Origin: Nemertoderma westbladi
Lineage: Eukaryota; Xenacoelomorpha; Nemertodermatida; Nemertodermatidae
DNA length: 35,402 nt
NCBI GenBank assembly: GCA_032718475.1
Contig: JAUCBJ010005343.1
Coordinates: 1 to 35,402, forward strand
Direction of reading: 5' to 3'
Shown here piece by piece: positions 8,993 to 18,500 of the stretch (the stretch's first letter is position 1; every line of letters begins with the position of its first letter). The notes beneath the pieces are model-generated. The model did no database searches and was not told the origin of the DNA. It worked only from the letters and a program-made list of their open reading frames with translations. A program made the translations under genes and the position numbers.

Positions 8993-10610
8993 GGGATACT
9001 GAAACAATTCGTTGAAATGTGTACAGTGTAAGACAGTCTGACAGTAAGAGAGAACAATCTGGTGAAACGTTTAAGTGACCTTCATGCAGCACATTGGATT
9101 TGGATACTGAAACAATCTATTGAAACGTTTAAGAGACCTTCATGCACTTGCAGCATGCAGCACGTTGGATACTGAAACAATCTATTGATGAAACGTTTAA
9201 GAGACCTTCATGCAGCATGTTGGAACTGAAACAATCTGTTAAAACGTTAAGAGACCTTTGCGCAGTATGTGAGATACTGAAACAATCCGTTGAAGTGTCC
9301 AAGAGTCAACAATCTGTCAGTCTGTTGAAACGTTTAAGAGACAGACCTTCATGCAGTACGTTGGTTACTGAACAAATATATTGAAACGTTTAAGAGACCT
9401 TCGCGCAGTATGTGAGATACTGAATCAATCCGTTGAAACATTTAGAGACCTTCGTGCAGCATGTGGGGGTGGGCGGTGGGGTACTCTGTAACAATCTATT
9501 GAAACATTTAAGATACCTTCGCCCAGTATGCACTATATGGGATACTGAAACAATTCGTTGAAATGTGTAAGAGAGAACAGAACAATCTGGTGAAACGTTT
9601 AAGAGACCTTCATGCAGCACATTGGATTTGGATACTGAAACAATCTATTGAAACGTTTAAGAGACCTTCATGCAGTTGCAGCACGTTGGATACTAAAACA
9701 ATCTATTGAAACGTAAGAGACATTAATGCAGCACGTTGGATACTGAAACAATCTATTGAAACGTTTAAGATACCATTGTCCAGCACTTTGGATACTGAAA
9801 CAATCTATTGAAACGTTTAAGATACCTTCATGCAGCACGTTGGATACTGAAACAATCTGTTGAAACGTTTAAGAGACATTTGTGCAGCACATTGGATACT
9901 GAAACAATTTATTGAAACGTTTAAGATTCCTTCATGCAGCACATTGGATACTGAAACAATCTGTTGAAACGTTAAGAGACCTTCGCGCAGTATGTGAGAT
10001 ACTAAAACAATCCTTTGAAATGTCCAAGAGTCAACAATCCGTTGAAACGTTTAAGAGACAGACCTTCATGCAGTACGTTAGATACTGGAAAAATATATTG
10101 AAACGTTTAAGAGACCTTCGCGCAGTATGTGAGATACTTAAACAATCCGTTGAAACATTTAAGAGACCTTTGTGCAGCATGTCTGCATGTGGGGGTGGGG
10201 GTGGGGTACTCTGTAACAATCTATTGAAACATTTAAGATACCTTCGCCCAGTATGCAATAAATGGGATACTGAAACAATTCGTTTAGATGTGTAAGAGAG
10301 AACAATCTGGTGAAACGTTTAAGAGACCTTCATGCAGCACATTGGATTTGGATACTGAAACAATCTATTGAAACGTTTAAGAGACCTTCATGCAGCACGT
10401 TGGATAATGAAACAATCTATTGATGAAACGTTTAAGAGACCTTTGGGCGCAGTATGTGAGATACTGAAACAATCTGTTGAAACGTTTAATGTTTAAGAGA
10501 CCTTCGTGCAGTACGTTTGATACTGAAACAATCTGTTGAAACGTTTAAGAGACCTTCGCGCTGTAGCCTATATGGGATACTGTAACAAACTGTTGAAATT
10601 TCATAGTAGG
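8993..10610 (+). repeat. 52-bp tandem repeat, right block, with higher-order structure
   Basis: About 30 degenerate copies of the 52-bp unit also found at 4465-4834; spacing is exactly 52 in the cleanest part (9842 to 9894). Variant blocks recur as a group: the word GTACTCTGTAACAATCTATT after a GTGGGG-rich variant appears at 4781, 9481 and 10206, the last two 725 bp apart, and the neighbouring variants follow in the same order. That indicates larger multi-unit duplications. ORFs here (for example 9142-9384 and 9912-10295) come from the repeat. Confidence 0.85.
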
Positions 10611-11023
10611 GCTACGTAGGCTGGTAGGCAGATGGATACAGTACCGGTACTACACACTAAACTGCAGTATTCTCTGTCTGTCTGATTTGTAGTCTGGTTT
10701 TGGTAGTAGTGACACACACCCTTTACCCAGCTGCCCTCCTAATCCAGTAATGGTACACTTAGACATTATACAAAAAATACAATCATCTCATGTCTCATGA
10801 TTAGCCTACCACAATATATCCCGATTGGAATATTTACAAAATATATGATTTTGACTCTGCAATATCTTTTGAAAGCCCTAACACCACTTTGCGGGGCACA
10901 AACGAATATAACCCATTTTTCTGATCTATCTGCTGGATGGCGCCATTTGGGTCGCTTTTTTATAGTTTAGGTCACTTTTTGGAAAGGTTGAATATATCCC
11001 GATCGGGATAGGGAACCCTACTG
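10611..11023. other. right subterminal region of outer element
   Basis: Non-coding. Contains TACCGGTA at 10642-10649, ATATCCCGAT words near 10812 and 10991, and the terminal inverted repeat at about 10994-11023. Confidence 0.6.
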
Positions 11024-11117
11024 TTGATGCTTAATTCAGTAATTGTAACTTCAATAGGCCCCAATTGCTAATATTTACACTTGTATTACTATTAAGTAGT
11101 ATTTTGTTTTAAATTTA

Positions 11118-11777
11118 GTATTGTACAGAGGTGGAAAAAACCTAGGTTTTATAAAGAAAAAAAATAGGTTTAGGTTTTTTGCCTAGGTTTTTTTAAAAAC
11201 CTAAAGGTTTTTTAGTTTTTTTGAGGTTTTTTATAATAGGCCTACTGTATAGGCCTAGAGAGAGATACATAACTGTCTGACTGTATAACTTATTATGTAA
11301 TTATGATTTGAATCTATTCGATTATAGATAATGCAATAATTGAATTAATTGAATATTTAATATTTTAACCAGAATTAATTTGGTAACATTGAGGGAGAGT
11401 TGGCATATACTGATATAAAGTTTTGCAAGTTGAAGTTTTGGAGGTTTAAATGTTGTTACCTATTTTAATGAGCAACATAAACTCGATTATAATTAAATTA
11501 CTGTGTATAATTAGCACTATAACTGCAGAAATGGTTAACTGTATACTAGGACTGCTTTCAGACTGTACTGTCACTGTTAGAATCTCAAATTAGAATCTCA
11601 AACCTTAAAACAGGTTTATGATAAAGAAAAGATAAGGCAAAGGTGCCCCATTTTACAGTACATTCAGACATTAACTTAAAAAACCTAAAAAACCTATTTT
11701 TGATGAAATTTTCAAAAGTAGGTGATTTAAAAAAACCTAGGTGCTAAAAAACCTAATTTACCAGCCCTGGTATTGTA
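11118..11777. mobile_element. 644-bp hAT-like miniature element
   Basis: GTATTGTA at 11118-11125 and again at 11770-11777 is a perfect 8-bp duplication around 11126-11769. The ends are CAGAGGTGGAAAAAACC and, in reverse complement, CAGGGCTGGTAAATTAGG: CAG-type imperfect inverted repeats. Both subterminal regions (about 11137-11235 and 11678-11762) are crowded with AAAAACCTAGG/CCTAGGTTTTT words in both orientations. No transposase ORF. The CAG ends, 8-bp duplication and subterminal word clusters fit a non-autonomous hAT element. Confidence 0.85.
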
Positions 11778-12399
11778 GTTAATAGTATAATGTATGTGTG
11801 GATGTATAAACATGTGTGTCTTGCCTTTGTGTGTGGATTTGTTAAGTGTGTGTTAAGTAGTTTTTTGTCCTTCTGACTGTCTGAATAGTGAATACTATAT
11901 TATCTCCAATAAGCAAAAATTTTTAAATAGACTAAATAATTATCTTAGTTGTTAGTTGTCTTTTCATAAGAGTAACTGTAGTTGTGTATTGGTGGCTGAA
12001 TTAATGGGATCTCCTGTCTCAGCCACCAACCACAATATGTACTTTAATTATTTTATATATGTCGCCGGTATTATTATTGTTTTTTTTTCTGTAACTCTAT
12101 ATCATGTACCGGTCAGCCGGTACCTTAGACTTATATGTTTTATTCAGTATTATCTTGTGCATCTTGTGGAAATTGTTAATAAAGTTCAAAGTTCAACCAG
12201 TCAACGGTAAATCTATTTATTTAAAAACCTATAAAACAGTCTGACACACTGACAGCAGGACAGTACTGCAGTAGGCTAGGCAGCTAGGCCTACTGGCTGG
12301 ATGGAGGCCCCCAAACAGGAATGAGCCTAAACCTGAAACCTTCGGTCTATCTCAGTATCTGCAGATCGGTAGCGTAGGCCTACCGGTGTACTATCGAGT
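11778..12399. other. AT-rich then CAG/CTG-rich spacer
   Basis: No gene recognised. The small ORF at 11956-12210 shows no domain. From about 12240 the texture becomes CAG/CTG-TA rich, similar to 3331-3910. Confidence 0.4.
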
Positions 12400-12771
12400 A
12401 TTTTCACTCCCCATGCGCCATGCCCCATGCAAAATCACTCACCGGTTAAAATTTCATGACAGACATGCATTGCTGACATGACTGTTTTTTTTAATTAGGC
12501 AGTTAGCGAGTTAGGGTTGAGGTCTGAGGTGAGGCTGCCACACCACACCACATAGGCCTACTACTGTACTACTGTAACCAGCTGACCAGCGAGTTTCCAA
12601 AATTGTTTCACTATTCACACAGTCTTACAGTATAAAAATCCCTGACTGGACAGCTGGAGGGCCCTGAAACCGATTAGACCTATTACAGTGACAGTATTAC
12701 AGTATTACTGGAACTGCAGTACTGCTAGGAACCGGGGGGTGATTTTGCATGGCCGCATGGGGAGTGAAAAT
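12400..12771. mobile_element. putative inverted-repeat miniature element
   Basis: The left arm (12400-12447) begins ATTTTCACTCCCCATGCG and ends in ACCGGTT. The right arm (12730-12771) is its reverse complement, apart from an extra CCCCATG in the left arm and a few mismatches. Span is about 370 bp. No clear target duplication was found, so it could be a miniature transposon or simply a long inverted repeat. Confidence 0.55.
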
Positions 12772-13992
12772 TATGTTACACAAATACAAATTATGTTATT
12801 GCTCTTCTAACAAGCTATAAATTGAAATCATCCTCATTTGACCAGCAGAAGTGTGTCTAGTGCGGAGTTTTTTTGGAAATTTTTATTTTATATGGCGCCA
12901 GTCTGTGTCTGCCAGTCGCCATACTGCCATAAGAAACTAATTAATACCGGGGCTGTATGCTGTACTGCAAGGCATGTAACTGTGTAATGTCAAAAATGAT
13001 CTGGGTAGGCCTATGTAATTAATTTCGGCCTACCCCAATTAATTTATTGGTGATTTTAAAATTATGGATGATTGATTGGGACAAATGTATTTACATTTAT
13101 AATTAACTTAGGCATATTTCATATTTCGATTACCGGTAATTGCTGAATTGACTGGAAGCAATTATGCCAAATTAATTGTTCATTTGCAATTTTTGAAGAA
13201 AAACCACTTTCAAGTACGGTACAACATACTACTATACTTATATAACTTTGATAATAATTATAATTTATCTAGCCCAATAGCAGAATAGAGCTTTGGAGCT
13301 ACCGGTACTAAGTCTAAAACTAATGTTGGAGTGCTAAACCGTATGCGGTGCAATCAACAAGATCAACGTTTGGTTACCGATATCAGTAAATTTATTGGCA
13401 TAATGTGAGATTATGTAAATATAATATCAATATCTATAACCTTTTTTTATAATGATTGGCTATTAATTACAATTAATTTATTGAATAATTGATGTGATTG
13501 ATTTTTTATGAGTAAGGTACGTAACTAAACCAACATTCAATATTATAATGATATATTTATTCTTTGAACTATAAAACTGTATTCTGTTAAACGAATACAG
13601 GAATAGGTCTACCGGTACCTACATCTGTACATATTTCCAAACGTTTTAAGCAGTTTATAATATAACCTCAACAATTTTGAGTAGCAGGTGGTTTCCTATA
13701 TTTATATTTTTTAGCTTGATTGACTCACTGCTATACTGGTAGGATAAAGGCCGGAAATAGTTTGGCTTTTTCACTATGAATTTATTGTTTATAGCGTATT
13801 TACTAATTAACTAATTAAATTTAAATTAAAAGTAACTAATTTATTTCAAGACAATATTAGTATCACCGTATAGAGAGTTTTATTCCACTTGTTGATGTGG
13901 AAATATCCTTAACGAGTCTTCTCTGTATTGTCAACCAACACCACAAATTAGTCTTTCTATCACTATGACTTGATTTGGGCGTTGTTTTTGTG
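12772..13992. other. AT-rich region upstream of the first RGS exon
   Basis: Holds the 5' flank or 5' UTR of the RGS gene. TACCGGTA palindromes occur at 13131, 13300 and 13610. No convincing TATA box or other core promoter could be fixed, so the transcription start is unknown. Confidence 0.4.
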
Positions 13993-14004
13993 ATGGATGG
14001 CTGA
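13993..14004 (+). promoter_or_regulatory. overlapping four-codon upstream ORF
   Basis: ATG GAT GGC TGA begins four bases before the RGS start and overlaps it in another frame. Its ATG has G at -3 and G at +4, while the RGS ATG at 13997 has T at -3. A scanning ribosome might therefore meet the short frame first, which would lower or tune RGS translation. This assumes the mRNA extends upstream of 13993 and that the start is 13997 rather than the in-frame ATG at 14006. Confidence 0.4.
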
Positions 14005-14107
14005 TATGACGTCATCAAGTCCCTCTACTGATAGCATGTGCCAAAATGATAAACGGGAAGAACCGCCTGACACAGAGAAACATCCGTACCATCTCCTATT
14101 CCAAAAG
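13997..14107 (+). CDS. RGS7: R7-family RGS protein, exon 1 (N-terminus)
   Basis: Encodes 37 residues from Met 13997 (or the fourth residue, Met 14006) to HPYHLLFQK, then a consensus donor, AAG followed by GTTAGT. The first ~28 residues are polar and low in complexity, as in other R7 N-termini. The last residues resemble the segment just before the DEP domain in vertebrate RGS6/RGS7 (hydrophobic residues, then a basic Lys at the junction). The exon ends in phase 0 and joins exon 2 at 21695 to give FQK-TEMLIEKMQDE, which matches the RGS7 pattern. R7 proteins accelerate GTP hydrolysis by Gi/o alpha subunits as complexes with G-beta-5, mainly in neurons. On its own the exon would be hard to recognise; the in-frame splice supports it. 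Confidence 0.8.
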
Positions 14108-14940
14108 GTTAGTTATCTTATAAGTAATAATATTTTGATACTCTTAAAGAACAATTATATTGATCAACAATCTGAATAATATGATCTGTAAATATATTAG
14201 TTTACGGATTACTGCTTTGCCGTGGCGTTAGGGCGATTTGATTAAAATAACATTTGATCTATCAACTAAATGTGCGAAATCTTCAAATCTATCGAAGATT
14301 TATCGTTTCATCGGCATTACCTCTCAGCCGCTCATTTTATAAACCCACCCAATATTGTGCAATGTGATTATAATTAAGGTACCATATAATGGCCTATATT
14401 CCGTCATATATTATGAAATATGGAAGAAGGAGGTCGAAAAGCCCCCTATATAAATACGGTACGTGAAAAAATATATACATACCGGTAGGCCTACTCTTTT
14501 TTCGATTTCTACAATTAGTTTTGGGCCTACTATTAAAGAGTATCTCCTTAGTCAGACCATCGCGACTGATTCAATATATTATTGGGTCTGTTTTACTCTG
14601 GGACTGGTAGAGCAAGGCTCATTAATTCTGTCTTTTTGAGAAGTTATGGCCACAAACTGTGGTCCCAGGAGATTGGTGGTGACTACTATGTTTTACGTAT
14701 GTATTACACTTATAGCTAGCCTCTAGCGTTGATGGTTTATAATGTCTGTTAAAAAAATCTCAACTTTTGGTTCTATCTGCCTTTGGATGCTGAGAACTTT
14801 TCTACTTGAAAGCTTTATAGGATTAACATGTCAAAATCAAACAACGACAACTGTTTGGAATTATTATTGACCCACCTCTCTAACAGTGTTAGTTCTCTAA
14901 GACTCCGCCTACTATGCAAATATTTGGACGGATCCAAGAC
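14108..14940 (+). other. start of RGS intron 1, nothing further recognised
   Basis: Intron 1 runs from 14108 to 21694. This first part is AT-rich with TACCGGTA at 14480 directly overlapping TAGGCCTA near 14486. The ORF beginning at 14828 has no recognisable domain and runs into a tandem repeat. Confidence 0.5.
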
Positions 14941-15115
14941 TTGGATGTCCTTTCCTTATTTCTCACACGTGTGTTTGTGTGTTTGTACACAAGATTTGGA
15001 TGTTGGATGTCCTTATTTCTCACATGTGTTTGTTTGTGTGTTTGTACACAAGAATTGGATGTTGGATGTACTTATTTCTCACACGTGTTTGTTTGTAAGT
15101 TCGTGTGTTTATACA
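14941..15115 (+). repeat. three tandem copies of a 57-59-bp unit
   Basis: Each unit contains CTTATTTCTCACACGTGT, then GTTTGTACACAAGA and TTGGATGTTGGATGT. Units start near 14955, 15012 and 15071. The repeat explains the repeated YFSHV motif in the ORF overlapping it. Confidence 0.75.
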
Positions 15116-15135
15116 CCCAACTTCTTGCATTTGAT

Positions 15136-16047
15136 GTTGATGGCTAGTGGAAAGCTGGCCGTCCACTGAAAATGTAAAAATATTTCCAAATATGTAAAAA
15201 TATTTGAATTTGTTTGGAAAATAGCTGAGATATGGGCATTCGAAAGTTGTATGTATTTGCTGGGTGTAAATGCCGCGCCTACACCCACACCTACGAGTAC
15301 GCCGAAAATTACTGAAAATGTTCTCGAATGTTATACATGAGTTCTATAATCGTGATCAGCATCCAAAAAACCGATATACCGCAAAGAAATTAATTTTAGT
15401 GAGCCATAAAAACTTCTGGAGAAAATTGGAGATGGTTGCCAGATAGGAACCACCGCACGAAAACTAACATAGCTACTGTATGTAAACGGCGTTTGCCCTG
15501 TTGGATTACGTTTCAATTAACTTAAATTTAAACTAACTAATTAAAGAGCCCATTAAATTTTGTGGAAAGTCACGAAATCTCGGTTTTCCCAACAAATTTG
15601 GCTCAAAGATACAGATGAAATTACCAACAAAATTTCTAAAAAAAAATTTTGCCACCGATTATTATTTATATAATTTATTATTTTGTAGGGCGTAGGCGCA
15701 CCGTTTACACCCATATTTGCTTCCGCTGCAGGCCATTTATTCTATTTAATAAATTCTCAACATTCTCGAACATTGTGTTTATCTCATAAGTGGCTTGGCA
15801 ACAATGCAATGCCTACATGATAATACTAGTATATGGATATTCCTACCAAAGTAAAATGTTCTAGAACATTGTGTATTTATATTGAATATAGCCTAATAAT
15901 TGGCCTGCAGCGGAAGCAAATACATAAAGTAACTATTACTAAACATATTATACTTTAAAATGCCCATATCTCAGCTATTTCGCATCACATTCAAATATTT
16001 TTATATATTTGGAATCCATGTACGGCCAGCTTTCCACTAGTATCAAC
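15136..16047. mobile_element. palindromic element with ~150-bp inverted arms, interrupted
   Basis: The left arm starts GTTGATGGCTAGTGGAAAGC and runs to about 15290. The right arm, read inward from 16047 on the other strand, starts GTTGATACTAGTGGAAAGC and follows the left arm through AAAAATATTTGAAT, GCTGAGATATGGGCATT and GGGTGTAAA...GCGCCTAC. The right arm is interrupted by a second element at 15716-15920; with that removed, the two arms align through the GGGTGTAAA block (15260-15284 against 15687-15711). No clear target duplication. No coding capacity. Confidence 0.7.
15714..15922. mobile_element. ~205-bp TA-flanked miniature inverted-repeat element
   Basis: The ends are perfect 20-bp inverted repeats, TTTGCTTCCGCTGCAGGCCA (15716-15735) and its complement (15901-15920), each flanked by TA (15714-15715 and 15921-15922). 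A TA duplication is typical of Tc1/mariner-type elements. It interrupts the right arm of the larger palindromic element. Secondary inverted similarity (CAACATTCTCGAACATTGTGTTT against GTTCTAGAACATTGTG) lies inside. Confidence 0.7.
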
Positions 16048-16518
16048 AAATTACGATAAGTTTGAAAAATAACTACGGTGTAACTTGTGCAATATCGACG
16101 GAGACACTTTTTTAAATGTTTGTAGCTAAAGAATGAAAACAAAAATAAAAATTCTGGCTCACCCAGCAAGGAGGAGGGAGGTGAAACTAACTCTGTTTCA
16201 CATTTCATGCTATCTCATTATAGAGTCATTAAGATTTGTGGAAAAATTTGAGGGGGGGGGGGGGGGGGGGGGTCACGGGGCAGGTACGGTATCTGTTTTA
16301 CGACATTATATTCTGGGGCATGGTGTAATTGTAAATGTTTTTTGTCTTTATTCTAGAATAAATTTTATTTAGCTTTAGAAACAAGTTTGATAGTTTAAAG
16401 CTCTCCATCTTATTTCTTCATTATGCGTTATTAATAATATTCTAGAATTCTGTAAAAAAAATTTGAAGTTGAATACGGTTTTCAGATGACGGTGATTCTC
16501 ATAATAGGCCTATCTAGA
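16048..16518 (+). other. intron 1 spacer with 21-bp G run
   Basis: No gene recognised. A G homopolymer lies at 16252-16272, followed by TCACGGGGCAGG. TAGGCCTA occurs near 16507. Confidence 0.4.
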
Positions 16519-16627
16519 TTACAAAGAAAGCCAACAGAGAGAACATTGCACCAGAGATGGTTAAATAGGCATTTATAACGGTTACAAAGAAAGCCAACAG
16601 AGATGGTTAAATAGGTATTTATAACGG
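16519..16627 (+). repeat. two-copy tandem duplication
   Basis: TTACAAAGAAAGCCAACAGA to GGTTAAATAGGCATTTATAA is present twice (16519-16581 and 16582-16627). The second copy lacks about 16 bp present in the first. Confidence 0.7.
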
Positions 16628-16784
16628 CTTGTTGTAGCTAAATAGGGTAATTTGAAATTTAAAAATCCGGCTCTGCCAGCAGTAAGAAAAGTTGTCGAAC
16701 TATCTTCATATCGAATTTGGTAGCATTTGAAAAATGAAAACTAAAAATGGTTGCTGTATTAAGGGAGCTTATTATGGTTGTTCT

Positions 16785-16971
16785 GGACCGAGCAGCAGCT
16801 TAGTCTAGTGGTGGCATTCCTGTGCTTCCAATTATGGATCCCTGGTTCGATCCATAGATGGGGCAGCACTGTTTGGGCACAGTGCTTTAAAGTGTTTACT
16901 GTGGAAGATCACCCATGATGGTGGTGAACAGGCATTCCTTGGCTTAACGAGCCTAAAAGATTCTCCCATTC
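16785..16971 (+). mobile_element. tRNA-derived SINE
   Basis: The head is tRNA-like with an A box, TAGTCTAGTGG (16801-16811), and a B box, GGTTCGATCC (16844-16853), 32 bases apart: the internal RNA polymerase III promoter. The tRNA-unrelated body includes a small hairpin, GCACTG-TTTGGG-CACAGTGC (about 16866-16885). Flanking near-duplications ATTATGGTTGTTCT (16771-16784) and ATTATGGTGGTTTT (16972-16985) agree at 12 of 14 positions, consistent with retroposition. It lies in the sense orientation in RGS intron 1. Probably not a functional tRNA, since the pairing of the acceptor arm is poor. Confidence 0.8.
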
Positions 16972-17104
16972 ATTATGGTGGTTTTACTGACGGGACCCTC
17001 TAAATACAGTATTGAAGCATTATTATTTGATTTATATTTTACTTGTGTATATATTGACCAGACCCTTATTACCACTATTAATTAACCTGCATAATCTTGT
17101 AACA

Positions 17105-17345
17105 TGTGTTATTTTCGTTTATTGTTTTGGTTCCCACAACAGGCCTCTGTAACCTGCTCCTTTACTAACCTGCTCCTGTAAATGGCAATGGATCCGATCA
17201 ATGGGTCCGGTCAACGGGTCCGGTTAGTAACCTTTGCCTAAGGGAGATGGTGTAATCTTATACGACGTGCTATCTTTCGTTTGTTGTTTTGGCTTTGTGT
17301 AACCTTTCACCTTACTAACCGGCCTACACAGCATCATGCAAATGT
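17105..17345 (+). mobile_element. degenerate family A-like fragments
   Basis: Two partial matches to copy 1: CGTTTATTGTTTTGGTT...CTGTAACCTGCTCCTTT (17116-17164) and CGTTTGTTGTTTTGGCTTTGTGTAACC (17278-17304). Between them is a small repeat of GGGTCCGGTCAAC and an inverted pair TTACTAACC/GGTTAGTAA. Confidence 0.4.
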
Positions 17346-17853
17346 AATTAGTATTTTCGTGTTTGTTCTTTGTTGTCCATTAATTTTGCTTGTGTGGGGG
17401 GGGGGGTGGGGGGGGGGGCTGTGTCAAATATATACTTCTTTTCCAACCAGTTATCCAACTCTTTGCTCTAAATACGGTGCCTTATTCGGGGAGGAGGGTG
17501 GGGGTTGTTTCAGACTATCGTTTCAGACTATCTCTACTCTACCCTCAGCAATATTAATATTTAAATATTTCCTTTCCAAACTCACTAAATCAATCAGTTC
17601 TTCTGCGAATTCTTATTAATTATTTTCTCTGTTATAATAATTAAATATTATAATGCCATCAGTGGTTTAATGTTTTTTTTAGTCTTTGACAATTTCAGGA
17701 ATTTTAGTTGCATCGTATTAACAGGATTAAGTAAAATTTTCTGTGTTTCATTGTTATTGCATCTCAATATCCAAGGTTTTAATCACATAAATTCTGTAAG
17801 CTTGTAATCCTTTAGCATAGGTTGGTCAAGGTTATGCGATTGTTCCATCCGAT

Positions 17854-17885
<32 letters not shown>

Positions 17886-18296
17886 CCCACCACCACACTC
17901 CCACAGACACCCCACCGCATACGTTACTGCGCAGCATACGAAATGTTTACCAAATTGCAGTATTACCTCCTGATTAACTGTACCTGCCATATCGCATTAC
18001 TTTAGGTGAATTGCTTATGGGTAGATTAATGCGTGATTTCTACGCATATAATACTATTGATATAATATGACATTCGAGCATCGAACTAACATTGCGGTGT
18101 GGTTTATTTATTGTATAATGTACGTAGTATTATTATTAATTGTGTGTACGTTGCAGAGTATTTAGAGTGTCACGCCACCTCTAAACGTTATTGTTTTGCA
18201 TCGATTCTGGTGAAGGGAGTGTACGACAGTCAGACATATTGTGCGGTTACGGATCAGTACTGAAGAGGAGAGGAAGGAATTATGTTTGATCGAAAC
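17346..18296 (+). other. intron 1 spacer with G and C homopolymers
   Basis: Two 11-bp G runs (17396-17406 and 17408-17418) and a 29-bp C run (17856-17884), the longest in the window. GTTTCAGACTATC is duplicated in tandem at about 17507-17532. No exon recognised. Confidence 0.45.
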
Positions 18297-18500
18297 AGGG
18301 GGTGGGAACTTGATGGGAATTCCATCTCGGCGAATTAATATCCTAATATATGTTAAATTATCAATTAAGGGAAAGGAACAGGTTACAGTGGCACTTTACT
18401 CTAATCAAAACAATAAACAAAATTATATAACAGGTTACAGTTTTTTAGGAATATTCAGCTATTAGCTATGTCAATTTTCCTTTGGAGATGGATTTTAAAT
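18297..18500 (-). mobile_element. family A miniature element, copy 3 (inverted)
   Basis: In the same orientation as copy 2, it shares GGCGAATTAATAT, AAGGGAAAGGAACAGGTTAC, AGTGGCA, CAAAACAATAAA and CTTTGGAGATGGATTTT in order. The left edge is GGGGGTGGGAACTTGATG, close to the GGGGGAACTTGACG edge of copy 1. The ORF at 18241-18465 results from this element. Confidence 0.65.

Larger units (their letters stand above)
4149..11028. mobile_element. outer inverted-repeat element (CAGTAGGG ends, 5-bp duplication)
   Basis: The body spans 4154-11023. The first 30 bases and the reverse complement of the last 30 agree except for two central bases: CAGTAGGGTTCCCTATCCCG, then TA or AT, then CGGGATATA. TTGAT stands immediately outside each end (4149-4153 and 11024-11028), a 5-bp target duplication. 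Subterminal copies of AATATATCCCGAT occur at about 4201, 10812 and 10991. The interior is mostly a 52-bp tandem repeat, interrupted by a second element (4840-8987); without that insertion the element would be about 2.7 kb. No transposase ORF, so it is presumably mobilised in trans. The superfamily is not identified: a 5-bp duplication with CAG ends fits neither typical hAT (8 bp) nor Polinton (6 bp). Confidence 0.8.

Noticed and set aside
9142-10295. ORFs on both strands in the 52-bp repeat
   Set aside because: Repeat-derived; the peptide repeats simply mirror the DNA unit and are broken by unit-length variation.
4154-11023. Polinton/Maverick element
   Set aside because: Long inverted repeats and AG/CT near the ends were suggestive, but the duplication is 5 bp with CAG ends and there is no polymerase, integrase or capsid coding.
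14828-15169. 113-aa ORF with repeated YFSHV motif
   Set aside because: The motif comes from the 57-59-bp tandem repeat and the N-terminal part matches nothing I recognise; it lies inside RGS intron 1.
16785-16860. Functional tRNA gene
   Set aside because: A and B boxes are present, but the acceptor and anticodon arms do not pair well, a long body follows, and target duplications flank the whole unit, so it is a SINE.
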